From positions 1-39,996 of the forward strand of contig JAKURX010000007.1 in the NCBI GenBank assembly GCA_022451505.1: a stretch of 39,996 nt of DNA, in the 5' to 3' direction. Under the pieces are notes generated by a model. The model saw nothing but the letters and a program-made list of their open reading frames with translations, was not told the DNA's origin and searched no databases. Made by a program: the position numbers and the translations under genes. This document shows, one piece after another, positions 1-8,516 of the stretch. This DNA is from Acidimicrobiales bacterium. Lineage in GTDB: Bacteria > Actinomycetota > Acidimicrobiia > Acidimicrobiales > MedAcidi-G1. Positions within the stretch are counted from its first letter, which is position 1. Every line of letters starts with the position of its first letter.

Positions 1-15
1 GGTGTCGTCGTGGTG

Positions 16-771
16 TTATCCCCCACCCTTGTGATGGAACTCCCGCTCACCACTCACCGCGGCGATGATGCCGAACACGAGGACGGCCAGACAACCCACG
101 AACACGACGCCGCGTACTGTGTTTCGGGGCAACTCGGGCCGCTTGCTGATCCACATGGCCAAGCCGAAGATGGCTAGACCGATCACGGTCGCTACGACGA
201 CAGCACCGATGACCGACGAGGTCAGCAATATCCGTGACACAGCCACCACGAGGATGCCAACACCCACGGCCCCCAGAACAGGGATCTCGATCGGTCGCAT
301 CAAGTTCTCCCGTGCTTCAGCGTTAACCGACGCATCGTCCGAGACCTTCTCCGACCAGTTGGTCATCGTCCACTCGACAGCCACCGCTCCCAGGAGGCAC
401 AGGCCGATGACGAAGATCGCCGGATGGACCACCAAGCCCACCCCGACGGCACCGAGGCCGAGGGCCCCAAACACCGGCCACAGCGAGTTGCCGACCACCG
501 CCTGGGCGGGTGGCGCCTCCTCTAGGCCGAGGAAGTCGGCCTGCGCGTCGGCGTCGGCGTCGCGAAAGGCCACGGCGACTAGGCCCAGGAGGGCCAGCAC
601 GCCGGCTCCCGTAACCAGGATGGTGTAGGAAACGTGGTTGCCGACACCGCCCTTCCATCCCAAGGACAGTGGCCCGGTCTCGGTGGCCCCGGAGGTGTAG
701 CCGGCGAACACGGCGGCCAGAACGGCGCCGACGAAGAACCCAAACCAGAGTTTGAAACCCGTGGTGAGCAT
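16..771 (-). CDS. Polytopic membrane protein, putative accessory subunit of the adjacent oxidase-like complex
   Basis: This 251-residue protein has about seven hydrophobic segments (roughly residues 6-28, 46-68, 98-118, 118-135, 163-183, 184-207 and 220-240) and a short C-terminal tail containing two histidines. It has no cysteine pairs or CuA motif, so it is not oxidase subunit II. The ATG at 771 follows an AGGGG ribosome site, and the gene starts 15 bp after the subunit III-like gene, so the two are probably cotranscribed. Position and hydrophobicity suggest a subunit IV-like or assembly component of an oxidase-like complex, which is inference. I recognise no catalytic motif. More genes of the same operon may lie beyond the left edge of the window. 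Confidence 0.6.
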   Translation of the reverse strand: MLTTGFKLWFGFFVGAVLAAVFAGYTSGATETGPLSLGWKGGVGNHVSYTILVTGAGVLALLGLVAVAFRDADADAQADFLGLEEAPPAQAVVGNSLWPVFGALGLGAVGVGLVVHPAIFVIGLCLLGAVAVEWTMTNWSEKVSDDASVNAEARENLMRPIEIPVLGAVGVGILVVAVSRILLTSSVIGAVVVATVIGLAIFGLAMWISKRPELPRNTVRGVVFVGCLAVLVFGIIAAVSGEREFHHKGGG

Positions 772-786
772 GTCGATCCCCTGCCG

Positions 787-1362
787 CTACTTGGCGATGT
801 AGATGCCGACCCAGATGACCGAGTAAACGGCCACCACGGCATACCAGTAGAGGGCCGCCGCCGAGACGAGGTCGCGGTGGCGGCTGGTGTCCTGCCCACC
901 CAGGGCCCGCAGCAGGAGGAGACCCAGCCAGACAACGCCGACGGCCACCATGACCAGGTGGGAGCCAACGATCACGAATAGCAGCGTCGCTGCCTCGCTG
1001 GCGTCGATAGGCAGCCCGATATCGGCGAAATAGAAAGCCGTCTGGTTGACCATGGCAATGCCCAGCACGGCGGTGAGAGCCAGGGCCAGGTAGGCGTGGA
1101 CTCGGTCATCGTTGAGAACGGCCGAGACAGCCCACCCCATGGTGATGGCCGACAGGGCCATAGTGGCCATGTTCATGCCACCAGGCACCAACTGGATGGC
1201 TCCCTCGGGGAACCAGGCAGTCCCCCACGCCATGGCGTCGGCCCGGATGGAGAAGTAGAGGGCAAAGAGCCCGCCGAAGTAGAGCAGGACGCTGCCCGTG
1301 CCGAACGCCGAGGCGACGACGAGGGTTCTGGGGCGGGTCGGGGCGGCCGGGGCGGCAGACAT
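787..1362 (-). CDS. Cytochrome c oxidase subunit III-like protein
   Basis: This 191-residue membrane protein has about five transmembrane helices, as in short bacterial subunit III (CtaE/CoxC). Family hallmarks are the YFGGLFALYFS stretch near residue 28, the GSHLVMVAVG stretch near residue 132 (compare the usual GLHV..G) and the final helix AALYWYAVVAVY near residue 167. In true subunit III this last helix normally reads YWHFVD; here the His and Asp are replaced (YWYAVV), and the conserved acidic residue in helix 1 is also missing. The ATG overlaps the last base of the subunit I-like stop codon, indicating tight coupling. It should be an integral membrane partner of the neighbouring subunit I-like protein. 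Family membership is fairly sure; oxidase activity is doubtful. Confidence 0.75.
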   Translation of the reverse strand: MSAAPAAPTRPRTLVVASAFGTGSVLLYFGGLFALYFSIRADAMAWGTAWFPEGAIQLVPGGMNMATMALSAITMGWAVSAVLNDDRVHAYLALALTAVLGIAMVNQTAFYFADIGLPIDASEAATLLFVIVGSHLVMVAVGVVWLGLLLLRALGGQDTSRHRDLVSAAALYWYAVVAVYSVIWVGIYIAK

Positions 1363-2849
1363 CAGGCGGAGCTTGCCTTCTTGGCGGCCGTTAGGTGCAG
1401 GATCCCCGACGCCTGCCAGACCACCAGGCCACCTACCAGGGCCAGGGAGCCCACTATCGAGACTAGGTTCAGGCCGTCGACCCCGGAGCTCGGGTACCCG
1501 GCGGTGGCCAGGTCCACGCCGGTGAAGTCGCTCTGGCCGAGCAGGCCGCTGATCAGGTCGGTGGCCCCGACGAGGACAACCCCGCCGGCCACGGCCAGTC
1601 CGCCCAGGAGGTTCAGGCCGGGACGGGCACCCGGGCCACCCACCAGGTCGTCACCCCAGTGCTGAAAGCCGGCACCCACACCGAGGACCGCCCCGCCAAC
1701 CACCAGCGTGAACTGAGCACCGGTGACCGAGGTCCCGAGGAGGTCCAGCGGGGCGATGACCCGCAGTGCTCCAACGGCGGTGCCCGCCACGATCAGCAGG
1801 ACGGAAAGCAGGGCGCAAAACACCTCGGCGGGCGGGCGTGTGCCGAGATTCGAGGCACCCCGTCGAAGCGTGTCGGCCACCCCGCCCAGGATGACCAAAG
1901 CCACCGGCACGATGGCGAAGGCCATCACCACGTAAAGGGCCTCCTCCATGACTGGGGTGCCTGGCGTGTCGAAAAAGGACTGGGCGTAGGCGCCGAAGGA
2001 CAGGAGGCCGAAAGCGGCGGTGGCCACCAGCAGGACGTCCCGGTTGGCCTGGGTTGTCCCGGTGGTCGCCGAGAGCACGTCCAAGGCGATGCCGAGCACT
2101 GGGAGGGACAGCACGTAGACAGCTGGGTGGGTGAACATCCAGGAGAGCTGTTCCCAGATGGCATCCTCGGCGCCGAACCGCACGGCCGGGCGGCCTTGAA
2201 GGTCGACGTAGGCCAACACGGTGTTGGCGGCCAGCACCGGCAGCATGCTCCCCCATATCGTGGCGCTGACCAGGGTGGTCCAGCTGGTGAACGGCAGATC
2301 GCGGAGCCCGGTGCCGGTCGATCGACCGGAGATGATCGTGGTCACGACGCACACGGTGGCCATTAGCAGGCCGGCGATGGCCAGCAAGAGGCCCATCAGA
2401 GTTAGGGCAGTGGCCTGGCGCTGGCCGCCGGCGCCCGGCGTTCCGAGGCCTCCGTCGGCTAGGAAGCCGACGACGGTCAACACGGCACCGACCAGCCATG
2501 TCCAGCAGGCCAGGGCGGCGGCCCGGGGGAAGACCAGCGTGTTGGCCCCGCACTGACGGGGCACCACCGTGGTGGCCAATGTCATCAGGGCTGGAAGCAC
2601 GCCGAGCAGGACGAGGGCGACACGGTGTGCCGACCAGAACTGGAAGACCTCGTCGGCGCTGCCAAGCAGGTCAGCCGAGGTGAGGTCGAGGCGCTCGAAG
2701 CCGACGAGGAGGCCGGCAACGGCACCGAGGAGGACCGACGTCATGCCTCCGAAGCCCCATACCTTGGCCAGCACCGTGGGGTCGGTGGAGGTGACCGCCT
2801 CTTCGAGCACGGTGCTGCCGGTGCTGCCTGTTTCGTCGGTCGTCGTCAT
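1362..2849 (-). CDS. Heme-copper oxidase subunit I-like protein lacking most metal ligands
   Basis: This 495-residue protein has about 12 membrane segments and aligns by eye with cytochrome c oxidase subunit I (CtaD). Helix II keeps SAHRVALVLLGVLPALM with His75, corresponding to a heme a ligand, and the following VP..GA...FPR stretch. Helix VI keeps MFTHPAVYVLSLPVLGI with His241 and Tyr245, matching the CuB His and the cross-linked Tyr. The CuB His-His pair (normally WAHHMF) reads YAQSFF (Gln290-Ser291). The helix X motif AHFHYV reads AQFTLV, so the heme a3 ligand is Gln379 and the second heme a ligand is Thr381. Four of six canonical ligands are therefore gone in an intact frame. An upstream TTG at 2918 could extend the frame, but the ATG at 2849 fits the family better. 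It is probably a non-catalytic paralogue or a redesigned redox protein. Confidence 0.8.
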   Translation of the reverse strand: MTTTDETGSTGSTVLEEAVTSTDPTVLAKVWGFGGMTSVLLGAVAGLLVGFERLDLTSADLLGSADEVFQFWSAHRVALVLLGVLPALMTLATTVVPRQCGANTLVFPRAAALACWTWLVGAVLTVVGFLADGGLGTPGAGGQRQATALTLMGLLLAIAGLLMATVCVVTTIISGRSTGTGLRDLPFTSWTTLVSATIWGSMLPVLAANTVLAYVDLQGRPAVRFGAEDAIWEQLSWMFTHPAVYVLSLPVLGIALDVLSATTGTTQANRDVLLVATAAFGLLSFGAYAQSFFDTPGTPVMEEALYVVMAFAIVPVALVILGGVADTLRRGASNLGTRPPAEVFCALLSVLLIVAGTAVGALRVIAPLDLLGTSVTGAQFTLVVGGAVLGVGAGFQHWGDDLVGGPGARPGLNLLGGLAVAGGVVLVGATDLISGLLGQSDFTGVDLATAGYPSSGVDGLNLVSIVGSLALVGGLVVWQASGILHLTAAKKASSA

Positions 2850-3014
2850 CGGTGTTTTTTCGCTCGGAGTGCCTGTGCGGGGCCCTGAGTCCTCCGTCCG
2901 AGCGGTCCCGGACCACAAGAGGCTAGGCGGATCAACACCGAATCCGGCGCTGGAACGCTTGCGAGAAACTAGCCGGTGCAGCGGGCCCCGTCCGGCCTGA
3001 ACGGGCGGTTCCGG

Positions 3015-3914
3015 TCACCGGACGAGGACGTCCACGACCATCGCCGCAAAGAGCAGGGTCATGTAGGTGATCGAGTAGGAGAAGAGTCGCATGGCCGTCC
3101 GCTCCGACGGATCGCGTCGGACGGCCACCGCCATAGCGCCGAACAGCAGGCCCAGGACAAGGGCCGAACCCACGTAGACCGGCCCCATGCCAGCCACCGA
3201 GGCGAACACCAGGGTGAGGCCGACCAGGACGACGCTGTAGAAGATGATCCGCCGGGCCGTTTCGGCCAGGGTGACCACCGAGGGGAGCATGGGTACCGAG
3301 GCGGCGGAGTAGTCGTCGCGGTATCTGATGGCCAAAGCCCAGAAGTGAGGCGGCGTCCAGAAGAAGACGATCAGGAAGAGGACGACCGGCGCCCAGCCCA
3401 GGGTGTTGGTCACCGCCGACCATCCCACCAGTACCGGAACGGCGCCGGCCGCTCCCCCGATGACGATGTTCTGCGTCGTGGTGCGCTTCAACCACAGGGT
3501 GTAGACGAACACGTAGAAGAAGGTGGCCGAGACGGCCAGCACGGCGCTCAGCGGGTTCACCGTGGCAAACAGCCAGGTGAAGGCCGCAACCTCGATGCAC
3601 ACGGCGAAGGTCAGTGCGGCCCGGGGGGACATCACGCCCCGGACCAGCGGCCGGTGCATGGTTCGTTCCATCAGGCCGTCGATGTCCCGGTCGACCACCA
3701 TGTTCACCGCATTGGCACCACCCGCGGCCAACGTGCCGCCAATCACCGTGGCCACCATCAGCCAGACCGACGGGACCCCGCCCTGAGCAACGAACATGGT
3801 GGGCACTGTCGTGACGAGTAAGAGTTCGATGATGCGTGGCTTGGTGAGCGCCAAGTATCCAGCTAGTCGTTCCCCAACCGAGAAGACCTGGGCATTGGTT
3901 GGGGAGGTGGACAC
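3015..3914 (-). CDS. ctaB: Protoheme IX farnesyltransferase (heme O synthase)
   Basis: CtaB transfers a farnesyl group from farnesyl diphosphate to heme B, giving heme O in the membrane, the precursor of heme A. The 299-residue protein starts LAGYLALTKPRIIELLL, typical of the family. It carries the prenyltransferase Asp-rich motif in ANAVNMVVDRDIDGLMERT (N-x3-D-x3-D), then HRPL, the second-half motif around LKRTTTQN, and YRDDY, with about eight or nine transmembrane helices. The frame is open far upstream, but homology begins just after a GTG at 3914, so I placed the start there; its ribosome site is weak. It lies 165 bp upstream of the subunit I-like gene on the same strand. The heme A synthase gene is nearby on the other strand. 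Confidence 0.9.
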   Translation of the reverse strand: MSTSPTNAQVFSVGERLAGYLALTKPRIIELLLVTTVPTMFVAQGGVPSVWLMVATVIGGTLAAGGANAVNMVVDRDIDGLMERTMHRPLVRGVMSPRAALTFAVCIEVAAFTWLFATVNPLSAVLAVSATFFYVFVYTLWLKRTTTQNIVIGGAAGAVPVLVGWSAVTNTLGWAPVVLFLIVFFWTPPHFWALAIRYRDDYSAASVPMLPSVVTLAETARRIIFYSVVLVGLTLVFASVAGMGPVYVGSALVLGLLFGAMAVAVRRDPSERTAMRLFSYSITYMTLLFAAMVVDVLVR

Positions 3915-3961
3915 GGGGTGCAGGCTAGGGGTTGCCGGGTCCGATCGGCCCGGCCAAGCCG

Positions 3962-4789
3962 TTAGCCCAAGAGCCAGTCGGCAGGTGTCCGACCATCGGG
4001 GAAAAGCCGCTTCTGAAAGCGTTGCATGCCGCCCAGCCAGCGGTCGACGTCGTCGGCCTTGCGGCGCACATACTCGGCCACGCCGGGATGCGGAAGGATG
4101 TGAAACCGGCTGTCCGCCAACCCCTCGACCACCGCTTCGGCCAGTTCGGCGGCCGTCAGGACCCCGTCGACAGCTGCCGCGCTGGCCGACCCGTCGGCGG
4201 GCAGCAGGCCGGCCGTCGGGCTGTTGGCACCGATGTTGGTAGCCACCGCCTGGGGACACAGCACCGAGACCCCAATGCCCAGGTGGCCGTAGGTAATGCT
4301 GATCCACTCGGCCAGCGAGACGGCAGCGTTCTTGGTCACCGAATAGTGCAGCGACCCGATCTGTGTGAGCAGGCCAGCGGCCGACGAGGTGTTGAGAAGA
4401 TGCCCGCCCCCGGCGGCCACCATGTGAGGGATGGCGTGGCGGGCTGCGTACAGGTGGGCCATGACGTGCACGTCGAACATGCGTCGCAGCTCGTCGTCCG
4501 GAGCCTCCAGGCCTCCCACGGTGACGTATCCGGCGTTGGACACCAGGAGGTCGATCGCCCCATGGGCGGCCACCGTGTCGTTGATCAGGGACCGCACGGC
4601 TTCCTCATCAGTGACGTCGCAGGCCACCGCGGTGCCCTCTACCCGGTCGGCCACCGCTGTCACGCCGTCGGCGTCTCGGTCCACGGCCACCACGGCCCGG
4701 GCTCCCTCAGCGGCAAAGCGCTCTACCAGAGCTTCACCGATTCCGCTCGCCGCTCCCGTCACCACCACAACACGGTTCCTGATCTCCAT
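3962..4789 (-). CDS. Short-chain dehydrogenase/reductase
   Basis: This 275-residue classical SDR has the NAD(P)-binding TGAASGIG motif at residues 11-18, NAG at 85-87, and the catalytic Ser136, Tyr149 and Lys153 (YSVTK). An Asp after beta-strand 2 (VDRD, residues 36-39) suggests a preference for NAD(H) over NADP(H), by general SDR rules. The C-terminal extension, roughly residues 205-275, is longer than the minimal fold and ends in an aromatic and basic segment. The start is the ATG at 4789. The gene is divergent from ctaA and ends 47 bp before ctaB. The substrate cannot be read from the sequence, and its place beside oxidase assembly genes may be incidental. Confidence 0.85.
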   Translation of the reverse strand: MEIRNRVVVVTGAASGIGEALVERFAAEGARAVVAVDRDADGVTAVADRVEGTAVACDVTDEEAVRSLINDTVAAHGAIDLLVSNAGYVTVGGLEAPDDELRRMFDVHVMAHLYAARHAIPHMVAAGGGHLLNTSSAAGLLTQIGSLHYSVTKNAAVSLAEWISITYGHLGIGVSVLCPQAVATNIGANSPTAGLLPADGSASAAAVDGVLTAAELAEAVVEGLADSRFHILPHPGVAEYVRRKADDVDRWLGGMQRFQKRLFPDGRTPADWLLG

Positions 4790-4876
4790 GGCTGCGGATC
4801 CTACGGACCCTCGGTCACCCGATCCCGACCCGGACCACTAGCACTCCCCGACCACCGGTACTCGTAGCCTCGGGGG

Positions 4877-5779
4877 ATGGCCCTGACGCCTCCTCGGCTA
4901 TCCCCCGATACCTACCGACGGATCTGTGCCATCGCCCTCGGCCTGCTGGCCACCATCGTCGTAACCGGCGCCGCGGTTCGCCTAACCGGATCCGGCCTGG
5001 GCTGCTCGGACTGGCCGACCTGCGAGCAGGACCGCTTTGTCCCCGAGGCCGAGTTCCACGGCTGGGTGGAGTTCGGCAACCGGTTGGTTACCGGCCTGGT
5101 GTCGGGAGCCGTGGCCCTGGCCGTGTTGGGCTCGCTGGTCCGAACCCCCCGTCGGACCGACCTCGTGGCCTGGTCATGGGGCCTGGTGGCCGGGGTGGTG
5201 GCCCAGATCCTGCTTGGCGGGATCGTGGTGCTCAGCCACCTGAACCCGTGGCTGGTACTCGGCCACTTCGCCCTGTCCATGGTCCTGGTGTGGAACGCCG
5301 TGGTTCTCCACCACCGGGCCGGTGACCACGCCCGACCGGTGGTCCACACCGTGGCGACCGTCCGACGCCTGACCGCCATCCTGACCGGGCTGACGCTCGC
5401 TGTCCTGACCACCGGGACCCTGGTGACCGGCTCCGGCCCCCACGCCGGGAGCCGGGACGAGCCGGTGGCCCGACTCCCGCTAGTCGTCCGAGAGGCGGCA
5501 CGAGTCCACGGCACTGTCGTGGTGACCCTGCTGCTGGTGGTAGTGGTCCTCGTGGTGGCTGTTCGACGGGACGCCCCCCACCTGCGGGGGCCCGTGCGGT
5601 GGCTGGTCGGTGTGGTGGTCGCCCAGGCGGCCCTCGGCTGGACCCAGTACCTCACCGGCGTTCCCGCCGTCCTGGTCGGCTTGCACGTGGCCGGGGCCAC
5701 TGCCCTCTGGGGCTCGGTGGTCATGGTCCGGTTGCGGGCCACCGACCGGGTTCGGTCGGACGTGGATGGCCCGACATGA
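4877..5779 (+). CDS. ctaA: Heme A synthase (COX15/CtaA family)
   Basis: CtaA oxidises the C8 methyl of heme O to a formyl group, producing heme A for aa3-type oxidases. The 300-residue protein has eight hydrophobic helices in two four-helix halves. It shows [21 protein letters not shown], with the extracytoplasmic cysteine pair, then EFGNRLVTG, and candidate heme-ligand histidines in [18 protein letters not shown] and VGLHVAGAT. The start is the ATG at 4877. The stop codon overlaps the clpS ATG (ATGA), so the two are cotranscribed, an unusual mixture of heme synthesis and proteolysis genes. The gene faces away from the SDR and ctaB, with an 87-bp divergent gap that must hold both promoters. 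Confidence 0.92.
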   Translation: MALTPPRLSPDTYRRICAIALGLLATIVVTGAAVRLTGSGLGCSDWPTCEQDRFVPEAEFHGWVEFGNRLVTGLVSGAVALAVLGSLVRTPRRTDLVAWSWGLVAGVVAQILLGGIVVLSHLNPWLVLGHFALSMVLVWNAVVLHHRAGDHARPVVHTVATVRRLTAILTGLTLAVLTTGTLVTGSGPHAGSRDEPVARLPLVVREAARVHGTVVVTLLLVVVVLVVAVRRDAPHLRGPVRWLVGVVVAQAALGWTQYLTGVPAVLVGLHVAGATALWGSVVMVRLRATDRVRSDVDGPT

Positions 5780-6078
5780 GTTTTGGACCGACACCGCTGG
5801 AGGTCGAGGATCCAGACCTCGAGCAGGACGAGCACGTCGACGTGGACCGGCCGTGGGTTGTCCTGGTCTGGAACGATCCCATCAACCTGATGTCCTACGT
5901 GTCCCACGTGTTCCAGAAGCTGTTTGGCTACTCGAGGGCTACCGCCGACCGCCTCATGCTGGACGTCCACCACAAGGGCCGGGCCATGGTGTCCACCGGC
6001 ACCAGAGAAAAGGCCGAGATGGATGTCTTCCGCCTCCACGAGCACGGCCTATGGGCGACCATGCAGCAGGACGACTGA
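5776..6078 (+). CDS. clpS: ATP-dependent Clp protease adaptor protein ClpS
   Basis: ClpS binds substrates with N-end-rule destabilising N-terminal residues and delivers them to ClpAP or ClpCP. The 100-residue protein has an acidic, flexible N-terminus (residues 1-25) followed by the core fold. [15 protein letters not shown] supplies the Asn33-Asp34 pair that recognises the substrate amino group, and VHHKG at 64-68 supplies the conserved His. [14 protein letters not shown] is the typical C-terminal helix region. The ATG at 5776 overlaps the ctaA stop codon. The next gene is DUF2017, the usual partner of clpS in Actinobacteria. All key residues are present, so it should be functional. Confidence 0.95.
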   Translation: MSFGPTPLEVEDPDLEQDEHVDVDRPWVVLVWNDPINLMSYVSHVFQKLFGYSRATADRLMLDVHHKGRAMVSTGTREKAEMDVFRLHEHGLWATMQQDD

Positions 6079-6085
6079 GCGGGCT

Positions 6086-6571
6086 GTGATCCTGCGACGA
6101 CGACGACCCGTGGCCTTCCAGCGGGACGGTGACCAGACGCTGATCCGGCTGGGCGAGGAAGAGCGGTCGATGCTGGTTGACCTGGCAGAACAGTTTCGGT
6201 CCGTGGTGGACGACGACCACGACCCCGGCCTACGGCGCCTCTACCCCACCGCCTACCCCGACGACCCGGACCGGGACGCCGACTACGCCGGCTTGGTCCA
6301 CGACGACCTGGTTCAGCTCCGCCTGGAGGCCGCTGCCACCGTCGAGGCCACCGCCGGCTCTCCGTCACTGACCGACGACGAGCTGGCGGCCTGGATGCAG
6401 GTCCTGAACGGCCTCCGCCTGCTGTTGGGAACCCGACTGGACGTATCTGAGGAGGACCAGTTCGACCCAGAGGCGGATGACGCACCGGCGCGGGCTCTGC
6501 TGGCGTGGCTGGGTTTCCTGCTAGAGGAGGCGGTGGTCGCCGCGAGGAAACCGGGCGGCACCAATGCGTGA
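6086..6571 (+). CDS. DUF2017 family protein
   Basis: This 161-residue acidic, soluble protein starts RRRRPVAFQRDGDQ and carries the LGEEERSMLVDLAEQF stretch typical of the actinobacterial DUF2017 family encoded beside clpS. The C-terminal half is alpha-helical (LTDDELAAWMQVLNGLRLLLGTRL). The function of the family is unknown; conserved linkage to clpS suggests a role around Clp proteolysis, which is inference. The frame is open further upstream, but homology begins at the GTG at 6086, eight bases after the clpS stop, so I placed the start there. No signal peptide or membrane segment is visible. Confidence 0.8.
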   Translation: MILRRRRPVAFQRDGDQTLIRLGEEERSMLVDLAEQFRSVVDDDHDPGLRRLYPTAYPDDPDRDADYAGLVHDDLVQLRLEAAATVEATAGSPSLTDDELAAWMQVLNGLRLLLGTRLDVSEEDQFDPEADDAPARALLAWLGFLLEEAVVAARKPGGTNA

Positions 6572-6598
6572 CGCGTCTCCGAGGGCCGCTGGTAACGT
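6568..6598 (+). promoter_or_regulatory. Possible promoter of the tRNA cluster
   Basis: A TAACGT hexamer at 6593-6598 resembles an actinobacterial -10 box and lies 23 bases before the tRNA-Glu 5' end. A weak GTGACG lies at 6568-6573, with 19-bp spacing. The -35 match is poor, and read-through from clpS is an alternative. Confidence 0.3.
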
Positions 6599-6621
6599 GA
6601 CTCCGCTCTCAGCGAGGTCCG

Positions 6622-6694
6622 GCCCCCATCGTCCAGCGGCCTAGGACGCCGGCCTTTCACGCCGGTAACACGGGTTCGAATCCCGTTGGGGGTA
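6622..6694 (+). tRNA. tRNA-Glu (anticodon TTC)
   Basis: The 73-nt cloverleaf has acceptor strand GCCCCCA pairing with TGGGGGT (a G-U first pair, as is common in actinobacterial tRNA-Glu). The anticodon arm CCGGCCTTTCACGCCGG carries anticodon TTC, and the T arm is CGGGTTCGAATCCCG. The 3' CCA is not encoded. It is the first of three tRNA genes. Confidence 0.95.
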
Positions 6695-6727
6695 CGAAGG
6701 ATGGAACGACTCCAGACGTTCCGCCCT

Positions 6728-6802
6728 GGTCCTGTGGTGCAGTTTGGAGTGCACGCCGGCCTGTCAAGCCGGAGGTCGCGGGTTCAAATCCCGTCAGGAC
6801 CG
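6728..6802 (+). tRNA. tRNA-Asp (anticodon GTC)
   Basis: The acceptor GGTCCTG pairs with CAGGACC, with discriminator G at 6802. The anticodon stem GCCGGCCTGTCAAGCCGG gives anticodon GTC, and the T loop is TTCAAAT. Unlike its two neighbours, the gene is followed directly by CCA at 6803-6805, which may be encoded. Confidence 0.95.
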
Positions 6803-6837
6803 CCAATCTCACCGGCTCTTCGGAACAGGTGAGACGC

Positions 6838-6910
6838 GGTCGGGTAGCTCAGTTGGAAGAGCACTCGCCTGAAAAGCGAGGGGTCCCCGGATCGACGCCG
6901 GGCCCGACCA
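6838..6910 (+). tRNA. tRNA-Phe (anticodon GAA)
   Basis: The acceptor GGTCGGG pairs with CCCGACC, with discriminator A at 6910. The D arm contains AGCTCAGTTGG, and the anticodon stem CTCGCCTGAAAAGCGAG gives anticodon GAA. The T loop is TCGAC rather than TTCGA. No full CCA is encoded. It is the last tRNA before a strong terminator. Confidence 0.95.
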
Positions 6911-6915
6911 CCGCA

Positions 6916-6950
6916 GAAGGCCCGCCCCCCGGGCGGGCCTTCCGTCGTTT
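6916..6950 (+). terminator. Intrinsic terminator of the tRNA cluster
   Basis: GAAGGCCCGCCC (6916-6927) and GGGCGGGCCTTC (6931-6942) form a perfect 12-bp stem with a three-base loop. A short T-containing tail (CGTCGTTT) follows. It lies directly after tRNA-Phe and should end that transcript. Confidence 0.85.
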
Positions 6951-7076
6951 CTCCCCGGGCCCGAGCCAACTCCAGCAACCGGCTCCCGGTTGGCACCACC
7001 ACTGCCTGCCCACCATCATCGGGGTGCCTCCGGACGGGCCGCCCGGGGGAAAAGCCGACCACGAGGATGGGTGGAG

Positions 7077-8516
7077 ATGAACCAGCGGAACCAGATCTAC
7101 ATCGGCGGGTCCTGGGTGGACTCGTGCGGAGATGACGCCATCGACGTCTACGACCCCTCGACCGGATCCGTCATCGGCTCGGTGCCCGAGGGCACGCCCG
7201 CCGACGTTGACGCCGCGGTGGCCGCAGCCCGGGCTGCCTTCGACGGCTGGGCGACTACCCCGCTGGAGGAACGTCTAGTGCTCATCGAGGGTCTGGCTGC
7301 CCAGTTCGGCGCCCGCATGGACGATCTGGGCACCCTCATCTCGCAGGAAATGGGCATGCCACTGCCCTTGGCCAAGATGATCCAGGTCGGCATGCCTATG
7401 GCCACAACCGGTGGCGTGTCCGGCACGGCCCGAGAGTTCTCCTTTGAGGAGACCATCAGCCGGACGTTGGTGACTCGCGAGCCAATGGGCGTAGTGGGCT
7501 GTATCACGCCGTGGAACTACCCGCTGCACCAGATCATGGCGAAGATTGCCCCAGCCATGGCCGTCGGCTGCACAGTGGTGCTCAAGCCCAGTGAGGTCGC
7601 ACCTCTGAACGCCTTCGTGCTGGCTGAAATCATCGATGAGTTGGGCTTCCCACCCGGTGTGTTCAACCTGGTCTCCGGTGTCGGCCCAGTGGTCGGCGAG
7701 GCGATCGCCGCCCATCCCGACGTTGACATGGTTTCATTCACCGGCTCGACGAGGGCCGGTACCCGGGTCGCCGAGGTGGCGGCCGCCAACGTCACCCGCG
7801 TCCACCAGGAGTTGGGCGGCAAGTCGGCCAACATCATCCTTGACGATGCCGACTTCGCGACCGCCATTCCCAAGGCTGTGGGCGCCTGCTACCTCAACTC
7901 CGGCCAGACCTGCTCGGCGCTCACCCGCCTCCTGGTCCCGGCTGACCGGATGGACGAGGCCGCCGAGCTGGCCGCAGCAGCAGCTGATGCCCAGGTGGTG
8001 GGCCCAGCCCAGGCCGAAGGCACCGGCCTGGGTCCTCTGGTATCGCAGGCCCAGTGGGAGCGCGTCCAGGGCTACATCCAGGCCGGGATCGACGAGGGCG
8101 CCACCCTGGTCACCGGCGGAACTGGCAAGCCCGACGGCTTGCCTGAGGGTTACGAGGACGGCTACTACGTGCGTCCCACCGTGTTCGCCGACGTCTCCAA
8201 CTCGATGACGATCGCCCAGGAGGAAATCTTCGGACCCGTACTGTCGATCATCGGCTACGACGACGAGGACGACGCGGTGGCCATCGCCAACGACACCGAC
8301 TACGGGCTTTCGGGTGGGGTGTGGGGAACTGACACAGACCGGGCGTTGGCCGTGGCCAAACGGCTCCGCACCGGCCAGGTCGACATGAACGGTGCCTTCC
8401 TCAACCACGAGGCGCCGTTCGGCGGCTACAAGAAGTCGGGCAACGGCCGCGAGTTGGGCCGGTATGGGTTGGCCGAGTTCGTGGAGTCGAAGTCAATCAA
8501 CCTGCCCATGGGCTGA
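7077..8516 (+). CDS. NAD(P)-dependent aldehyde dehydrogenase
   Basis: This 479-residue enzyme belongs to the ALDH superfamily and oxidises an aldehyde to its acid. Visible key residues are Asn147 in TPWNYP, Lys170 in VLKPSE, the FTGST nucleotide-binding loop at 221-225, the general base Glu245 in ELGGKS, and the nucleophile Cys279 in [15 protein letters not shown] and the C-terminal PFGGYKKSG motif are also present. The frame extends upstream, but the ATG at 7077 is preceded by GGTGGAG and begins the homologous region. About 100 bp downstream on the same strand are a ferredoxin and a P450, suggesting one oxidative catabolic module (alcohol or aldehyde side chains), which is inference. The substrate is unknown. 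Confidence 0.92.
   Translation: MNQRNQIYIGGSWVDSCGDDAIDVYDPSTGSVIGSVPEGTPADVDAAVAAARAAFDGWATTPLEERLVLIEGLAAQFGARMDDLGTLISQEMGMPLPLAKMIQVGMPMATTGGVSGTAREFSFEETISRTLVTREPMGVVGCITPWNYPLHQIMAKIAPAMAVGCTVVLKPSEVAPLNAFVLAEIIDELGFPPGVFNLVSGVGPVVGEAIAAHPDVDMVSFTGSTRAGTRVAEVAAANVTRVHQELGGKSANIILDDADFATAIPKAVGACYLNSGQTCSALTRLLVPADRMDEAAELAAAAADAQVVGPAQAEGTGLGPLVSQAQWERVQGYIQAGIDEGATLVTGGTGKPDGLPEGYEDGYYVRPTVFADVSNSMTIAQEEIFGPVLSIIGYDDEDDAVAIANDTDYGLSGGVWGTDTDRALAVAKRLRTGQVDMNGAFLNHEAPFGGYKKSGNGRELGRYGLAEFVESKSINLPMG

Noticed and set aside
1362-2849. Frameshift or pseudogene as the reason for missing oxidase ligands
   Set aside because: The frame is uninterrupted and the flanking motifs align in one frame on both sides of each substitution. 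The operon spacing is also intact, so decay by frameshift is not supported.
4912-6045. Open minus-strand frame (377 codons) opposite ctaA and clpS
   Set aside because: The Thr/Arg/Pro-rich composition is typical of an antisense shadow. ctaA and clpS have clear homology and overlapping starts.
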